Shown: piece after piece, positions 41,605 through 52,717 of the stretch
How the letters are laid out: each line of letters opens with the position of its first letter
Position numbering within the stretch: the stretch's first letter is position 1
Assembly (NCBI GenBank): GCA_024760905.1
Contig: CM045745.1
Span: forward strand, 4,072,782 to 4,136,781
Direction of reading: 5' to 3'
Source of the DNA: Plotosus lineatus
Taxonomy: Eukaryota > Chordata > Actinopteri > Siluriformes > Plotosidae
Length of the DNA: 64,000 bases
Position numbers and translations under genes: made by a program
The notes under the pieces: model-generated
What the model was told of the DNA's origin: nothing
Databases searched by the model: none
Seen by the model: the letters and a program-made list of their open reading frames with translations, nothing else

Positions 41605-43140
41605 CCAAGATGGCGCCGGGTGACCTGCAGCCAGTTACAGGAGCTCTTCAGTTTATTTTTCTTTTTTCTCTCTTTTCTATTGTATATAGGCATGTTTCTT
41701 TATCTTTTTTCAAATTTTCTTTTTCTTTCTTCAATCCTGCATCTGGAAAACATACTTTCATGATGCTTTTGTTCTTCTGTGCACTTTTATTTTCACTTTT
41801 TGGATCGGCGTCAGGAAACTCATTCACCGACGGCTCTGAGCAATGCAGGTCTTACACACGTGAGACCCTCCTCGGCCTGCGCGCCCCCGCCCTCCTTCAC
41901 GCGGAAAAGCCCGTTGTTCCTTTGGAAATAAGGAGGAAAAGGAGAGCGCGGCTGTAAGTCAAAGGTGGTAGTCTGTAGCACGGGGGCACCGCAGGGCACC
42001 GTCCTCTCACCCTTCCTTTTTAACATCTATACCTCGGACTTCATATATAACACAAACAGCTGCCACCTCCAGAAGTTCTCGGACGACTCCGCCATCGTGG
42101 GCCGTGTGTCAGAGGGGAACGAGCTGGAGTACCGGTCGGTCATCGTTGACTTCGTGGACTGGTGTGAGCGCAACCACCTGTGCTTGAACACTAGGAAGAC
42201 GAAGGAGATGGTGGTCGACTTCAGGAGAAGCACTCAAACACACACACACACACATTTACTAGTGAACATCCAGGGACAGGACATTGAGACAGTGGACAGT
42301 TTCAAGTACCTGGGTGTTCACCTTAACAATAAACTGGACTGGTCCCACAACACCAACGCCCTGTACAAGAAGGGCCAGAGTCGCCTCCACCTTCTGAGGA
42401 GACTCAGGTCCTTCGGCATATGCAGACCTCTGCTCAGGACATTTTATGACTCTGTGCTGTGGTAGCCTCTGCAATCCTCTACGCTGCCATCTGCTGGGCC
42501 CCGGGCAGCACAGAGCGGGACAGGAAGAGACTGAACAAGCTGGTCAGGAGGGCCAGCTCTGTCCTCGGCTGCCCACTGGACTCTGTGGAGGAGGTGAGTG
42601 AGAGGAGGATGGTAGCAAAGCTCACATCCATCCTGTTCAACAGCTCTCACCCACTGCACCAGACTGTAGAGGAGCTAAGCAGCTCCTTCAGTGGACGACT
42701 GAGGCATCCTCAGTGCAGGAAGGAGCGCTACCGCAGGTCGTTCATTCCCACCGCTATCAGACTGTACAACGCCACTTTGTAACTGTCTGTGAAAATACCG
42801 GTTATGTACAATAAAAACCCCGTGCACTTTAATCAACCACATCTACCCCACTGACTGTCAACCATATCAACCCATCTACTCTGCACTCAGATACATTACA
42901 CTTTAATATAGGCCAGTCTATAAAGTTGCTCCATTCTTTTCTCCATTCTTTTCTTTTATTGTTTAGTAATTTATACTATTTATGTATCTATTTATTTATT
43001 TACTTATATAATATATGCATGTGTGTATGTTTGTATATGTATCTATTTTTGCACCCCCTACTGATAGTACCTCAAGAGCCTGTAACAGTGAATTTCTCCA
43101 TTGTGAGATTAATAAAGCTGTATCTTATCTTATCTTATTT
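41605..43140 (+). mobile_element. Internally deleted LINE with complete 5' and 3' ends
   Basis: Begins CCAAGATGGCGCCGGG and ends AATAAAGCTG(TATCT)n, both expected termini. ORF2 starts with SYTRETLLGLRAPALLHAE and jumps directly to STGAPQGTVLSPFLFNIYTS, so nearly all of the endonuclease and the RT N-terminus are missing. The clade is CR1/I-like; I cannot fix it from sequence alone. Confidence 0.82.
41965..42782 (+). pseudogene. LINE RT C-terminal half
   Basis: RT blocks GAPQGTVLSPFLFNIYTSDF, LQKFSDDSAIVGRV (catalytic F-S-D-D), NTRKTKEMVVDFRRS and KYLGVHLNNKLDWSHNTNAL are followed by a stop at 42463-42465. In another frame comes the C-terminus SAILYAAICWAPGS, LVRRASSVLGCPLDSVEEV and YRRSFIPTAIRLYNATL to the stop near 42781. 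Only one frameshift, so this copy is fairly young. A (CA)n expansion lies inside the coding region near 42238-42254. Confidence 0.88.
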
Positions 43141-43608
43141 CGTTCCAGAAGGCTGTTTGAATTCCGATTTGCTCGAATTCTGAATCTATTTTCCCCATTA
43201 TAAATAATGTCTTAATGGTCTTAATCCGTTTCGTCGTCTTCTGAACAGAAGTTTAAGGTACCATAACTTGTACCATAGGTCCGCAAATTAAGTGAAAAAT
43301 TATTGAATACAGTACACTAAAATAAGAACATATAAAGATATGGATTTTTACCTTTGTGGTGGTGAGCAGTTGGCATACGTAAATGTTGGAGAGCGAGAGA
43401 GGAGGAGGATCCCCTTGCATAACAGCTTCAGGTGAATCAGCCAATGGTGTTTTTTTTCTCTTGCTACTCGCTTTGGCGTGAATGACTCTTCTTCAGGATG
43501 TTCATTTCTTTTCTTAAAGAACATTGCAACTTTATTTTTTGGCTCAGGCTTTTAACCTTGCATAAACCCTTGTAAGATTATAACTCTGCTAAGAAGACAT
43601 GGTCAACA

Positions 43609-43625
43609 CATGCGTGCACACACAG

Positions 43626-43653
<28 letters not shown>
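43609..43653. repeat. (CA)n microsatellite
   Basis: CA run with minor interruptions in the right part of the Tigger-like element. Confidence 0.9.
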
Positions 43654-43658
<5 letters not shown>

Positions 43659-43667
43659 TACACACGA

Positions 43668-43790
43668 GTGTGATTCCCAGTGCGGGTGAAAAGAAGCGGG
43701 CTCGTGGCATGCGGTTGAGTGATATCGCAAAGGAATATGGCCAAACCCATCAGTACGATATTGAAGCAGAAGGAGGCCTTAAAAGATATG
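43668..43790 (+). pseudogene. Tigger transposase helix-turn-helix remnant
   Basis: The frame reads VIPSAGEKKRARGMRLSDIA then KEYGQTHQYDIEAEGGLKR, resembling the CENP-B-type DNA-binding start of Tigger transposases (ERGVRLSDIAKEYG...). The rest of the gene is absent. Confidence 0.5.
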
Positions 43791-44194
43791 CTTTTGTAAT
43801 TTTTAAAGGTTTTAGGGTGTAATTTTGGGGGCCTTGGAACGAATCACATGTTTTACATGTAAAATATGGTTCAATTTACAAAAAATCCAGGTTCCAAAAA
43901 AGGCTCTGGAACGGATTAATTTCGTCAGGTGAGGTACCACTGTATTTAATATTATTGCAGAATTAACTAGGAATAAGACCACGAATAAAACATGTAAACC
44001 ATCAGTTTATAACAGTGACAATTTTATAAACTTATTTAATGGTAAATTAAAAATATCAGGCAAAAAAAAATCCCTAATTTTAAAGACAGGTATGTTAATA
44101 GCTAAAATACTAAATAATAATATAATGCCAGCAGATCCACAACATTAGTATGGCCTCTGACCACAGCTGTGTTTCTCTCTGCTTGAATGATTTG

Positions 44195-44428
44195 ACCTTA
44201 GTATCGCCTTTGACACTATTGATCATACGATTCTCCTTGACAGATTAAAAAATGTTGTTGGAGTTAAAAGAACCTCCCTCTCCTGGTTTAAATTTTATTT
44301 AACTGACTGTTATCAGTTTGTTGATGTAAATGGTGATTTCTCTGTATGTTCTAATGTTAAGTTTGATGTTAAACAAGGTTCTGTCTTTGGCCCGTTTCTT
44401 TTCTCTGTATACATGCTTCCTTTGGTTG
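44195..44428 (+). pseudogene. L2-type RT fragment
   Basis: [40 protein letters not shown] and [20 protein letters not shown] are the L2/CR1 RT blocks before the catalytic YADD, which is lost at the RTE junction. Confidence 0.85.
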
Positions 44429-45323
44429 GATCTGGAGAAAGCATATGACAGGGTGCCGAGAGAAGAACTGTGGTATTGTATGAGGAAGTCTGGAGTGGCA
44501 GAGAAGTATGTTAGAGTGGTGCAGGACATGTATGAGAGATGTAAGACAGTGGTGAGGTGTGCTGTCGGTGTGACATAAGAGTTCAAGGTGGAGGTGGGAC
44601 TGCATCAAGGGTCAGCTCTCAGCCCCTTCTTGTTTGCTATGGTGATGGACAGGCTGACAGACAAGGTTAGACAAGAATCTCCATGGACTATGATGTTTGC
44701 AGATAACATCGTGATCTGCAGTGAGAGCAGAGAACAAGTGGCGGAAAGTCTAGAGTGGTGGAGGTATGCCCTGGAAAGGAAGGGAATGAAGGTTAGTCTC
44801 AGTAAGACAGAATACATGTGTGTGAACGACAAGGACCCAAGAGGAACGGTGAGGTTACAGGGGGCAGAGATAAAGAAGGTGGAGGATTTTAAGTACTTAG
44901 GCTCAACAATCCAGAGCAATGGAGAGTGTGGAAAAGAGGTGAAGAAGCGTGTGCAGGCAGGTTGGAATGGATGGAGAAAAGTGTCCGGTGTGATGTGTGA
45001 TAGGAGAGTATCTGCAAGAATGAAGGGAAAAGTGTACAAGACGGTGATGAGGCCAGCAATGTTGTATGGTTTAGAGACAGTGGCACTGGGGAAAAGACAG
45101 GAGTCAGAGTTGGAGGTAGCAGCGATGAAAATGTTGAGGTTCTCTTTGGGAGTAACGGGGTTGAATAGGATCAGAAATTAGTACATCAGAGGGACAGCAC
45201 ATGTTAGATGTTTTGGAGACAAAGTCAGAGAGGCTAGATTGAGATGGTTTGGACATGTACAGAGGAGGGATAGTGAGTACATTGGTAGTAGGATGCTGAG
45301 GTTGGAACTACCAGGCAGAAGGC
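44429..45323 (+). mobile_element. RTE LINE RT fragment, truncated at both ends
   Basis: Starts exactly at the [17 protein letters not shown] codons, runs to LPGRRP and stops there. The catalytic motif reads FADNIVI, so the second aspartate is lost. A stop at 44575 and another at 45179 break it. The 3' end is missing; the next RTE copy follows directly. Confidence 0.9.
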
Positions 45324-47957
45324 CCAAAAAAACTACATGTTTTTTCATGGTGTGGATGGGAAGAGAAATGGAGTAGGAGTCATCTTGAAGGAGGGGTTTG
45401 TCAGGAATGTTCTAGAAGTGAAAAGAGTGTCAGACAGAGTGATGAGTCTCAAGTTAGAAATTGAAGGCGTGATGTTCAATGTTGTTAGTGCTTATACCCC
45501 ACAGGCATGATGTGAGCTAGAAGAGAAGGAGATATTCTGGAGTGAGTTAGATGAAGTGATGCAGAGTACCCCCATAGGTGAAAGAGTGGTCATTGGGGCA
45601 GACTTATATGGACATGTTGGTGCAGGAAACAGAGGAGACGAGGAAGTGATGGGCAGGTTTGGTATCCAGGACAGGAACGCAGAAGGACAGATGTTGGTAG
45701 ATTTTGCAAAAAGGATGGAAATGGCTGTGATAAATGCTTTCTTCCAGAAGAGAGACAGGAGCATAGGGTGACTTATAAAAGCAGAGATAGGAGCACACAA
45801 GTACTATATCTTGTGCAGGTGATGTAATTTGAAGGAAGTCAGTGACTGCAAAGTAGTAGCGGGTGAGTGTTGCCAAACAGCATAGGATGGTGGTATGCAG
45901 GATGACGTTGATAGTGAGGAAGGTGAAGAAGGCAAAGGCAGAGCAGAAGACAAAGAGGTGGAAGCTGAAAAAGGAAGAGTGTCAGGTTGTCTACAAGGAG
46001 GAGTTGAAACAGGCTTTGGATGGTCAGGAAGTTCTTCCAGATGACTGGACAACTACAGCTAATGTGATCAGGGAGACAGGTAGGAGAATACTTGGTGTGT
46101 CATCTGGAAGGAGAGTAGATAAGCAGACTTGATGATGGAATGAGGAAGTGCAGAAGTACAAGGAGACACAGCGTAAGGCGAAGGTAGCGGTGTCAAAGGC
46201 CAAACAGAGGGCATATGATGACTTGTATGCTCGGTTGGAAACTAAAGAGGGAGAAAATGATTTATACAGGTTGGCACAGCAGAGAAGAAGGCACAGCAGA
46301 GAAATAGAGATTGGAAGGATGTACAGCAAGTTAGAGTGATTAAGGAGAGAGAGGGAAATGTATTGACTGATGACACAAGTGTGCTGGGAAGATGGAAAGA
46401 GAACTTTGAAGAGCTGATGAATGAGGAAAATGAGAGAGAAAAAAGTAGAAGAGGTGACCGTCGAGGACCAGGAAGTAGCAAAGATTCATAAGGGTGAAGT
46501 GAGGAGGGCATTGAAGAGGATGATGAATGGAAAGGCAGTTTGTCCTGATGACATACATGGAGGTATGGAAGTGTCTAGGAGAGGTCGCAGTAGATTTCCT
46601 GACAAGAATATTCAACAAGGTCTTAGAGAGTGAGAGGATGCCGGAGGAATGGAGGAGAAGTGTGGTGGTGCCCATTTTTAAGAACAAGGGAGACATGCAG
46701 AGTTGTGACAACAACAGAGGGATAAAGTTGATGAGCCATACGATGAAGTTATGGGAAAGAATAGTGGAAGCTAGACTCAGGGCAGAAGTCAGCATTTGTG
46801 AACAACAGTTTGGTTTCATGCCAAGAAAGAGCACCATAGGTGCTGTGTTTGCCTTTAAGATGTTAATAAAGAAGTACAGAGAAGGTCAGAGGGAGCTGCA
46901 TTGTGCCTTTGTGGATCTGGAGAAAGCATATGACAGGGTGCCGAGAGAGGAACTGTGGTATTCCATGAGGAAGTCTGGAGTGGCAGAGAAGTATGTTAAA
47001 GTGGTGCAGGACATGCATAACAGATGTAAGACCGTGGTGAGGTATGCTGTCGGTGTGACAGAAGAGTTCAAGGTGGAAGTAGGACTGCATCAAGGATCAG
47101 CTCTGAGCCCCTTCTTGTTTGCTATGGTGATGGACAGGCTGACAGACGAGGTTAGACAAGATTCCCCATGGACTATGATGTTTGCAGATGAAATTGTGAT
47201 CTGTAGTGAGAGCAGATAACAAGTGCAGGAAAACCTAGAGAGGTGGAAGTATGCCCTGGAAAGGAGAGGAATGAAGGTTAGCCTTAGTAAGACAGAACAT
47301 ATGCATATGACAAGGACCCAAGAGGAACGGTGAGGTTACAGGGAGCAGAGAAAAAGAAAGTGGAGGATTTTAAGTACTTAGGCTCAACAATCCAGAGCAG
47401 TGGAGAGTGTGGAAAAGAGGTGAAGAAGCGTGTGCAGGTAGGTTGGAATGGTTGGAAAAAAGTGTCCGGTGTGGTGTGTGATAGGAGGGTATCGGCAAGA
47501 ATGAAAGGAAAAGTGTACAAGATGGTGTTGAGGCCAGCGATGTTGTATGGTTTAGAAACAGTGGTCCTGGGGGAAAGACAGGAGGCAGAGCTGGAGGTAG
47601 CAGAGATGAAAATGTTTAGGTTCTCTTTGGGAGTAACGAGGATGGATAGGATCAGGAATGAGCACATCAGAGGGACAGCACATGTAAGAGGTTTTGGAGA
47701 CAAAGTCAGAGAGGCTAGATTGAGATGGTTTGGACATGTACAGAGGAGGGATAGTGAATATAATGATAGTAGGATGCTGAGGTTGGAACTACCAGGCAGA
47801 AGGCCCAGAGGAAGACCAAAGAGACGATTCATGGATGTGGTGAAGAAGGACATGAAGGTAGTTGGTGTAAGAGAAGAAGATGCAAAGGAAAGGGTGAGAT
47901 GGAGGCAGATGATTCGCTGTGGTGACCCCTGAACGAAAAGCCGAAAGGAAAAGAAGA
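45324..47957 (+). mobile_element. RTE LINE, 5'-truncated
   Basis: Opens in the endonuclease at FFMVWMG/FFHGVDG and runs to the normal 3' end (GGTGACCCCTGAACG...AGAAGAAG). Blocks: RNGVGVILKEGFVRNVLEVK, IGADLYGHVGAGN (altered catalytic motif), MEVWKCLGEVAVDFLTRIFN, FGFMPRKSTIGAVFAFKMLI, FADEIVI (second aspartate changed to E) and the zinc-knuckle-like C-terminus. This copy keeps the RT N-terminal part that copies 12672 and 22780 lack. Many stops. Confidence 0.92.
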
Positions 47958-47969
47958 AGACTTCACTGG

Positions 47970-48100
47970 GCAGAACTTCTCTTACAAATCCCCACAGTTA
48001 TGGAATAACCTTTCAGGTAATGTTGGGGACTCAGACACAGTCTGTGTTTTTAACAAGTGGCTGCAAACTGACTTGTTTAGTGAAGCATTTAGTTAAAAGG
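47970..48100 (+). pseudogene. L2 LINE C-terminal coding end
   Basis: FTGQNFSYKSPQLWNNLSGN then VGDSDTVCVFNKWLQTDLFS with a stop near 48094. This is the L2 ORF2 C-terminus (SYxxPxLWNxLP...TFKxxLKTxLF pattern). Confidence 0.8.
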
Positions 48101-48372
48101 CTTTTATTATGTAAATGAGCAGATCTGGGGGTCTCAGGCATAGAACGTTCTGGTAAACTGTGATGTTGGGATGCTGTCGCTCCTCCACTCTACATGCTCA
48201 CCCAGGTCTAGTTTGACAGTGGGGTGGCTGATTGTGCCAATGTCACAGGTGCCCTCATGTCTGTCTTCCTTCTGGTTCTCTCTCTTTTATTTACCCTGCC
48301 ATAGCCAGTCATGCTGGAGTCCCTGCTGCACTCAGCAATAATAAAATCTTCTATTTCCATTATACTACTATC

Positions 48373-49436
48373 TAGAAAAAGCATATGACAGGGTGCAAAG
48401 AGAAGAACTGTGGTATTGCATGAGGAAGTCTGGAGTCTGGAGTGGCAGAGAAGTATGTTCGAGTGGTGCAGGACATGTATGAGAGATGTAAGACAGTGGT
48501 GAGGTGTGCTGTCGGTGTGACCGACGAATTCAAGGTGAAAGTGGGACTGCATCAAGAGTCAGCTCTGAGCCCCTTCTTGTTTGCTATGGTGATGGACAGG
48601 CTGACAGACGAGGTGAGACAAGAATCTCCATGGACTATGATGTTTGCAGATGACATTGTGATCTGTAGTGAGAGCAGAGAACAAGTGCAGGAAAATCTAG
48701 AGAGGTGGAGGTATGCCCTGGAAAGGAGAGGAATGAAGGTTAGCCTCAGAAAATCAGAATACATGTGTGTGAATGAGAAGGACCCAGGAGGAACGGCGTT
48801 GTTACAGGGAGCAGAAATAACGAAGGTGGAGGATTTTAAGTACTTAGGCTCAACAATCCAGAGCAATGGAGAGTGTGGAAAAGAGGTGAAGAAGCGTGTG
48901 CAGGCAGGCTGGAATGGTTGGAGAAAAGTGTCCGGTGTGATGTGCGATAGGAGAGTGTCAGCAAGAATGAAGGGAAAAGTGTACAAGACGGTGGTGAGGC
49001 CAGCGATGTTGTATGGCTTAGAAACAGTGGCGCTGAGGAAAAGGCAGCAGACAGAGCTGGAGGTAGCACAGATGAAAATGTTGAGGTTCTCTCTGGGAGT
49101 AACGAGGATGTATAGGATCAGAAATGAGTATATCAGGGGGACAGCCCATGTAAGATGTTTTGGAGACAAAGTCAGAGAGGCTAGATTGAGATGGTTTGGA
49201 CATGTACAGAGGAGGGATAGTGAGTATATTGGTAGTAGGATCCTGAGGTTGGAACTACCAGGCAGAAGGCCTCGAGGAAGACCAAAGAAGAGATTTATGG
49301 ATGTGGTGAAGGAAGACATGAAGGTCGTTGGAGTCAGAAAAGAAGATGCAGAGGACAGGGTGAGATGGAGGCGGATGATTTGCTGTGGCGACCCCTGAAG
49401 GGAGCAGCCGAAAGGAAAAGAAGAAGAAGAAGAAGG

Positions 49437-49437
<1 letters not shown>
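48373..49437 (+). mobile_element. RTE LINE RT copy, 5'-truncated
   Basis: Starts at [15 protein letters not shown], the same codon as the 44429 copy, and runs to the 3' end GCGACCCCTGAAGGGAGCAG...AAGAAGAAGAAG. From 48442 to 49398 it is open for 318 codons with GLHQESALSPFLFAMVMDRL, intact FADDIVI and the complete C-terminus ending RRMICCGDP. One of the youngest RTE pieces in the window. Confidence 0.93.

Positions 49438-49485
<48 letters not shown>
49438..49485. repeat. (TC)n microsatellite at an RTE 3' end
   Basis: Directly follows the (GAA)n tail of the RTE copy, before L2 sequence resumes. Confidence 0.93.
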
Positions 49486-49492
<7 letters not shown>

Positions 49493-50089
49493 TGTTGCGG
49501 TACACATTCTCCTTCTGTGATTGTGGTAATTCTGATCCTTCTGCTTTCTGAGTCCTGTGGTCTGTCCTGGTGTGCTAATGCTGGCTGAAGTTCTCATCTT
49601 GGAAGTCCCCTCTTCCTGTTGATGAAGACCTAGACGGACCCCGATGTGCACTAACAGACTCTATACATGACTTTTCACTGATGGTGATACAAACTTTCCC
49701 CCACAATTATTTAGGATTTACAGTTGTAGAACCAACCGGAGGACATTTTGGACTGTCATGAATTCCTCAGATGGTTTATATCCTTATCCTTCTCACCGAA
49801 ATGAGGATGGGTTTCCCTTTTGGACCTGGTTCCATCTCAAGATTTCTTCCTTGCATCTCCTGAGGGAGTATTTTCTTGCCATCGTCGCCGTGGGTGATGC
49901 TCATTAGGGATGTGTAGGGTTTATAGGAAATGTTTAAACTCTTTTATACTTTGTAAGCCCTATTTTAACTGTTTACTGTATAAAGCTGTTTTGTGACAAT
50001 ATAAACAGTGCAGTAGAAATATAACTGAATTGAATTGAATAAATCTCAGAATCCTTATACTGTAATAGTTTTTGTTTCCACATAAATGT

Positions 50090-51170
50090 ATTGGGAACAC
50101 GGCACATTCTATTCCAAATCAAACAATGAAAAAAAATAGATCACATTTGTGTTATTCCTTTCAAGAAATTGAAGAAAATTGAAGATCAGACTTAAAAAAG
50201 AATCAGTGTCCGCATTCTTTGTTACAAAGTCAAACATTCCAGGCCAGAATTCCAGAGCCTCAATCTTCTTGGTCTGAAACCAAAATATTTCCTGTTTACT
50301 GGTGTATTTGGTCCGTTGTCTTGTTGGAACCCATTTCAAGGGCATTTCCTCATAAGGCAGCATGACCTCTTCAAGTGTTCTGATTGATTCAAACAGATCC
50401 ATGGTCCCTGGGATGTGATAAAAAGTCCCGACATCATAGTATGAGAAACAACCCCATCTTATAACGCTTGCTCCACCAGGTTTCACTGTTCTCACAGTGT
50501 ACCGTGGCTTGAATTCAGTGTTTGGGGCTCATTTGATAAACTGTCTCCAGCCACTAGACCCAAAAAAAGCAATCTTGCTTTCATCAGTTCACAGAATGTT
50601 GCTCCGGTTCTCTTTATTCCAGTCAATGTGCTCTTTGGTGAATTGGAACCTCTTCACGTCTTTTTTTTCAGCAGTGGGACGTTGTGGGGCTTCTTGTCGA
50701 TAGCTTGCTTCACATAGGGGTCTTCTAATTGTAACAGAACTCACAGGTAACTTTAGATCTGCTCTGATCCTTCTGGAGCTGATTGGTGAGTGCTTGCCAT
50801 TTTTTGGGTCTTCAATCCATTCGAGTGGTAGTTTTTCACTTTCTTCCTCTTTCAGGTTTTAGTTGCCATTATAAATCATTTGTGATCATTTTATCTGAGC
50901 AGCCGAACAGTTTCTGCTTCTTTATATGTTTCCTTTCCAATCAAGCTTTTAATCAAGGTCCGCTGATCTTCTGAACAATGTGTGAAACGACCCATTGTCC
51001 CTCAGAATTTCAGAGAGAAATGTTCATAACCTGCAAGTACAACATTTGCTGCCTTCCTTCCTTAAATAAGGACGATTGGCTCCTGTTTGAAGAATGAATG
51101 AAGTCACTAATTAAACTCCACACATAATTTCGAACAATAACCTTTCAATTAGTGATAAAATTACACAGAA
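50090..51170 (-). mobile_element. Tc1-like transposon, minus strand, decayed
   Basis: The right side (GTGTAATTTTATCACTAATT in the minus sense) is a plausible terminus of a fish Tc1 subfamily, and the transposase lies inside. The left terminus near 50090 is not firmly placed. Different from the Tc1 families at 1441 and 15137. Confidence 0.7.
50105..50994 (-). pseudogene. Tc1 transposase, frameshifted
   Basis: The minus-strand start is MGRFTHCSEDQRTLIKSLIG then KETYKEAETVRLL, with stops soon after. The catalytic part is readable as RTVKPGGASVIRWGCFSYYD, TLEEVMLPYEEMPLKWV and YTSKQEIFWFQTKKIEALEF. The second catalytic D (normally in QDNDPKHTS) is lost, reading TRQRTKYTS, and the DLNPIENLWG block is missing. 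Confidence 0.82.
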
Positions 51171-51633
51171 TCAGCAGCATGTGGGTGAGAACTGTTGGTT
51201 CTGTTGGATTCTATTACAGTTGGCCCTCAAATTACCAAGACCCCTGTGTACGAAATCCCCGGATTATGAAAACATTTTCCCGAGTTTCCGTCCCCGAGAT
51301 ACGAAACAACCCCCTCTTACGAAAAGAAATTCAAAATTCAAACACGCCAATCAAAATTTCACACGAGTTGCTCTCTCATTGGGTGTCTCTCAACATCCCG
51401 CCCCGCTGGCCTCCCAGATAGAGATAGAAGGAAGGTTCACTCTTTAGTTTTTAGTTTAGTTTTTTAAGCTGTTTTAAATCAGTAAATGTTTAATAAATGT
51501 GGGCGCATTTGAGCTCATCTGGAATTCGGATCCCTCAAGGAATCAAATTAAAGTTGAGTTTGGCAAGCAGGGAATGCGCTTTGAATTCACGTCTTGTAGG
51601 GTGGCCCGCAGTGCGTGCGCACAAGAGCGAGAC

Positions 51634-51680
51634 AGGAGAGAGAGAGAGCGAGAGAGAGCGAGAGAGAGAGAGAGAGAGAG
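51634..51680. repeat. (GA)n microsatellite
   Basis: GA run with a few GC interruptions. Confidence 0.9.
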
Positions 51681-51803
51681 GGAATAACGCTTTAGTTTTT
51701 AGTTTAGTTTTTAAAGTTGTTTTAATTCAGTAAATGGTCAAGCAGGGAATGCGTTTTGTGGGCGTGGCCCGCAACGCTAGAATAAACATGTGCATTGTAA
51801 TGC

Positions 51804-51806
<3 letters not shown>

Positions 51807-51837
<31 letters not shown>
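51807..51837. repeat. (TG)n microsatellite
   Basis: TG run immediately before the (CTT)n tail of the RTE fragment. Confidence 0.9.
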
Positions 51838-51838
<1 letters not shown>

Positions 51839-52201
51839 TTCTTCTTCTTCTTCTTCTTCTTTTACTTTTGGCTGCTCCCTTCAGGGGTCGCCACAGCAAA
51901 TCATCCGCCTCCACCTCACCCTGTCCTCCGCATCTTCTTTTCTGACTCCAACGACCTTCATGTCTTCCTTCACCACATCCATAAATCTCTTCTTTGGTCT
52001 TCCTCGAGGCCTTCTGCCTGGTAGTTCCAACCTCAGCATCCTACTGCCAATATACTCACTAGCCCTCCTCTGTACATGTCCAAACCATCTCAATCTAGCT
52101 TCTCTGACTTTGTCTCCAAAACATCTTACGTGGGCTGTCCCTCTGATATACTCATTTCTGATCCTATCCATCCTCGCTACTCCCAGAGAGAACCTCAACA
52201 T
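51838..52201 (-). mobile_element. RTE LINE 3' end, minus strand, 5'-truncated
   Basis: On the minus strand it encodes MLRFSLGVARMDRIRNEYIR, EARLRWFGHVQRRASEYIGS and LPGRRPRGRPKKRFMDVVKE to RRMICCGDP, then the CGACCCCTGAAGGGAGCAGC tail and (GAA)n. The 106-codon frame is open. Inserted in the 51217 Tigger-like element. Confidence 0.93.
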
Positions 52202-52277
52202 GTGTGTGTTAATAAAAAATGTTTAATAATAGTTTAATTAATAAATATGTTAATAAAATGGTTTAATATGTTAATAA

Positions 52278-52717
52278 AATTATTAAATGGCTTAATAAAT
52301 AATTTTCTTTTACTTTTAACACACATTTCATACAAAATTGGTGTACTTTTATCATTTTTAAAGAGTTTATGGGGTTTATTCAGTCCAAAGACTGGAGCCT
52401 TGGACCGAATTAGGCGTTTAACATGTAAGATGCGACCCCTACTTACGAAATCCCCGCTATACGAACAGGGCTCTGGAACAATTAATTTCATAAATTGGGG
52501 GGCCGACTGTACTTGTAAGTTGCTCTCTGGATAAGAGAATTTGCCAAATGTTGTAAAGGTAAAAGACACTGGCATGCACCCTTCTCTCTGTCTGCAAAAA
52601 CATGAAGGGCACCCAAATAAAGCCAGTGATTATGCACAGCATGGTTGCTGTTGGTGCTGCCCAGATCCTTCTCTGCCTGCAGAGGGCACTTGATCACACC
52701 ATTGCTGTTAAATGAGT
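52278..52717 (+). repeat. Duplicated segment, partner of 1-441
   Basis: Only about 12 differences over the transposon half and 3 over the remaining 205 bp, judged by eye. The match ends abruptly at ATGAGTA in both copies. Confidence 0.8.

Larger units (their letters stand above)
41546..43942 (+). mobile_element. Tigger-like element split by a LINE
   Basis: Ends CAGTGGTACCTCGGTTTCTG and GAGGTACCACTG with TA on both sides. The central part 41605-43140 is a LINE. The right part contains sequence shared, in inverse, with 26302-27600 (GTTGGCATACGTAAATGTTG near 43369) and a helix-turn-helix remnant near 43680. Confidence 0.8.
43980..50042 (+). mobile_element. L2-type LINE interrupted by RTE copies
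   Basis: The L2 parts are 43980-44428 (RT), 47970-48372 (C-terminus and start of 3' UTR) and 49491-50042 (3' UTR, ending TGAATTGAATTGAAT). RTE sequences fill 44429-47957 and 48373-49437. The L2 ORF between the first two parts is missing, so deletion accompanied insertion. Confidence 0.78.
51217..52509 (+). mobile_element. Tigger-like element containing an RTE tail
   Basis: CAGTTGGCCCTCAAATTACC at the left and GGGGGGCCGACTG at the right, both next to TA. Same family as 3098-6954. It contains (GA)n, (TG)n and a minus-strand RTE 3' fragment (51838-52201). Confidence 0.8.

Noticed and set aside
41490..41957. 155-codon frame with a long Phe run
   Set aside because: The Phe run is the poly-T tract; only the final SYTRETLLGLRAPALL part is LINE coding.
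49334..49651. Arg/Glu repeat frame
   Set aside because: Translation of the (TC)n microsatellite.
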